Positions 7,783 through 8,555 of a stretch of 8,555 nt of DNA are shown in pieces; the first letter of the stretch is position 1, and each line of letters opens with the position of its first letter. The notes beneath the pieces were generated by a model, which saw only the letters and a program-made list of their open reading frames with translations, ran no database searches and was not told the DNA's origin. The DNA lies in NCBI GenBank assembly GCA_026193355.1, contig JAPHTL010000100.1:1-8555 (forward strand). The letters run 5' to 3'. This DNA comes from Rhodospirillales bacterium (GTDB lineage: Bacteria > Pseudomonadota > Alphaproteobacteria > Rhodospirillales > JAPHTL01). A program made the position numbers and the translations under genes.

Positions 7783-8555
7783 ATGGCCGTGCAGGCTGAC
7801 ACCATTTTTGCGGTAGCCAGCGGGGCCGGATGTTCCGGCGTCGCCGTCATTCGTCTGTCCGGGCCATCGTCAGGGGAGGCGTTGTCGAGACTGTGCGGGC
7901 GTTTACCCAAGGCGCGTTACGCATCGCTCTCCCGCCTGACCGATCCTGTGTCCGACGAGGTTCTGGACGATGCCCTGGTCCTGTGGTTTCCCGGCCCGGC
8001 CAGTTTTACAGGCGAAGATGTCGCCGAATTACACGTCCATGGCGGCCCGGCGGTGATTGCCGGTGTCGTCGATGCGCTGGGGCACTTGCCCGGCATGCGG
8101 CCCGCAGAACCCGGTGAATTCACGCGCCGCGCCTTTGAGAACGGCAAGATGGACCTGACCCAGGCAGAGGGCCTGGCCGATCTGGTGGCCGCCGAAACCG
8201 CCACACAGCGCAGACAGGCCCTGCGGCAGGCCGAGGGGGAGCTGGCCGAACTTTATGAAAAGTGGCGTGCGGGACTTGTTCGCGCCCTCAGCCATTTTGA
8301 GGCGGCCATCGATTTTGCCGATGAGGATTTGCCCGAAGGGATCGAGGCGGGCGTTAGGGCCGATCTCGCTGCCCTGACCACTGAGATTGCCAGTCATCTT
8401 GACGATGCCGGACGCGGGGAGCGTCTGCGCGAAGGTTTTCATGTGGCCATCATCGGCGCGCCGAATGTCGGTAAGTCCAGCCTGCTTAACCGTCTGGCGC
8501 GCCGGGAGGCTGCCATTGTATCGGAAACCGCCGGCACCACGCGCGATGTGATCGA
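7783..8555 (+). CDS. mnmE: tRNA modification GTPase MnmE, 5' part (runs off the window)
   Basis: MnmE (TrmE), acting with MnmG, builds the 5-carboxymethylaminomethyl group on wobble uridine-34 of certain tRNAs, using a methylene-tetrahydrofolate carbon and GTP hydrolysis. The frame stays open to the window end, giving 257 residues out of the usual 440-455. The N-terminal folate-binding domain shows DTIFAVASGAG (6-16), VAVIRLSG (20-27), PASFTGEDVAELHVHGGPAV (72-91) and PGEFTRRAFENGKMDLTQAE (110-129). The helical linker is followed by the GTPase G1 loop GAPNVGKSS (225-233) and the G2/K-loop ETAGTTRDV (248-256). The G3 and G4 motifs and the C-terminal cysteine motif lie beyond the window. The ATG at 7783 is set by the family N-terminus; its Shine-Dalgarno is weak (GACGGGG directly before), so translation may be coupled to the DUF6489 gene 19 bases upstream. 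Confidence 0.97.
   Translation, partial: MAVQADTIFAVASGAGCSGVAVIRLSGPSSGEALSRLCGRLPKARYASLSRLTDPVSDEVLDDALVLWFPGPASFTGEDVAELHVHGGPAVIAGVVDALGHLPGMRPAEPGEFTRRAFENGKMDLTQAEGLADLVAAETATQRRQALRQAEGELAELYEKWRAGLVRALSHFEAAIDFADEDLPEGIEAGVRADLAALTTEIASHLDDAGRGERLREGFHVAIIGAPNVGKSSLLNRLARREAAIVSETAGTTRDVI

Overview
The window looks like chromosomal core DNA of an alphaproteobacterium, most likely a Rhodospirillales-type lineage. The basis is the gene order hemE-hemH-hemJ-rho followed by mnmE (trmE), the use of HemJ as protoporphyrinogen oxidase, the alphaproteobacterial style of the proteins, and moderately high-GC coding sequence. Genus cannot be set from the sequence alone. No mobile element, tRNA, rRNA, CRISPR array or phage gene was seen, and base use looks uniform across the genes.

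Layout. Bases 1-2244 (+) hold three late haem-synthesis genes in a tight run: the 3' two thirds of hemE, then hemH, then hemJ, with gaps of 21 and 30 bases. A 273-base leader (2245-2517) follows. It contains a possible promoter, a perfect 9-bp inverted repeat and a C-rich, G-poor stretch resembling a Rho-loading site. It precedes rho (2518-3774, +), which is complete and has every catalytic residue. A strong hairpin at 3793-3830 with A- and T-tracts on its two sides should terminate both rho and the convergent operon that follows.

Bases 3846-7365 carry a three-gene minus-strand operon, transcribed right to left: a 681-residue DUF255/SPATA20-type thioredoxin-domain protein with a TTG start, an O6-alkylguanine-DNA alkyltransferase (ogt), and an NADPH:quinone oxidoreductase (qor). 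Gaps are 31 and 15 bases. A 155-base divergent intergenic region with nested palindromes separates it from a small Met-rich DUF6489-type gene (7521-7763, +). That gene ends 19 bases before mnmE (7783, +), which runs off the window inside its GTPase domain.

How the genes fit together. HemE, HemJ and HemH catalyse three of the last four steps to protohaem (coproporphyrinogen oxidase is not here). Rho is the transcription terminator and may control its own leader. The minus-strand operon joins a thiol-redox-type protein, alkylation repair and quinone reduction, which suggests (inference) a stress or electrophile theme. MnmE modifies the tRNA wobble uridine. The region is mostly ordinary. The items most worth a second look are the rho leader, the nested palindrome before the DUF6489 gene, the C-terminal cysteines of HemH, and the uncharacterised DUF6489 gene beside mnmE. 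No stretch longer than 300 bases lacks a gene.
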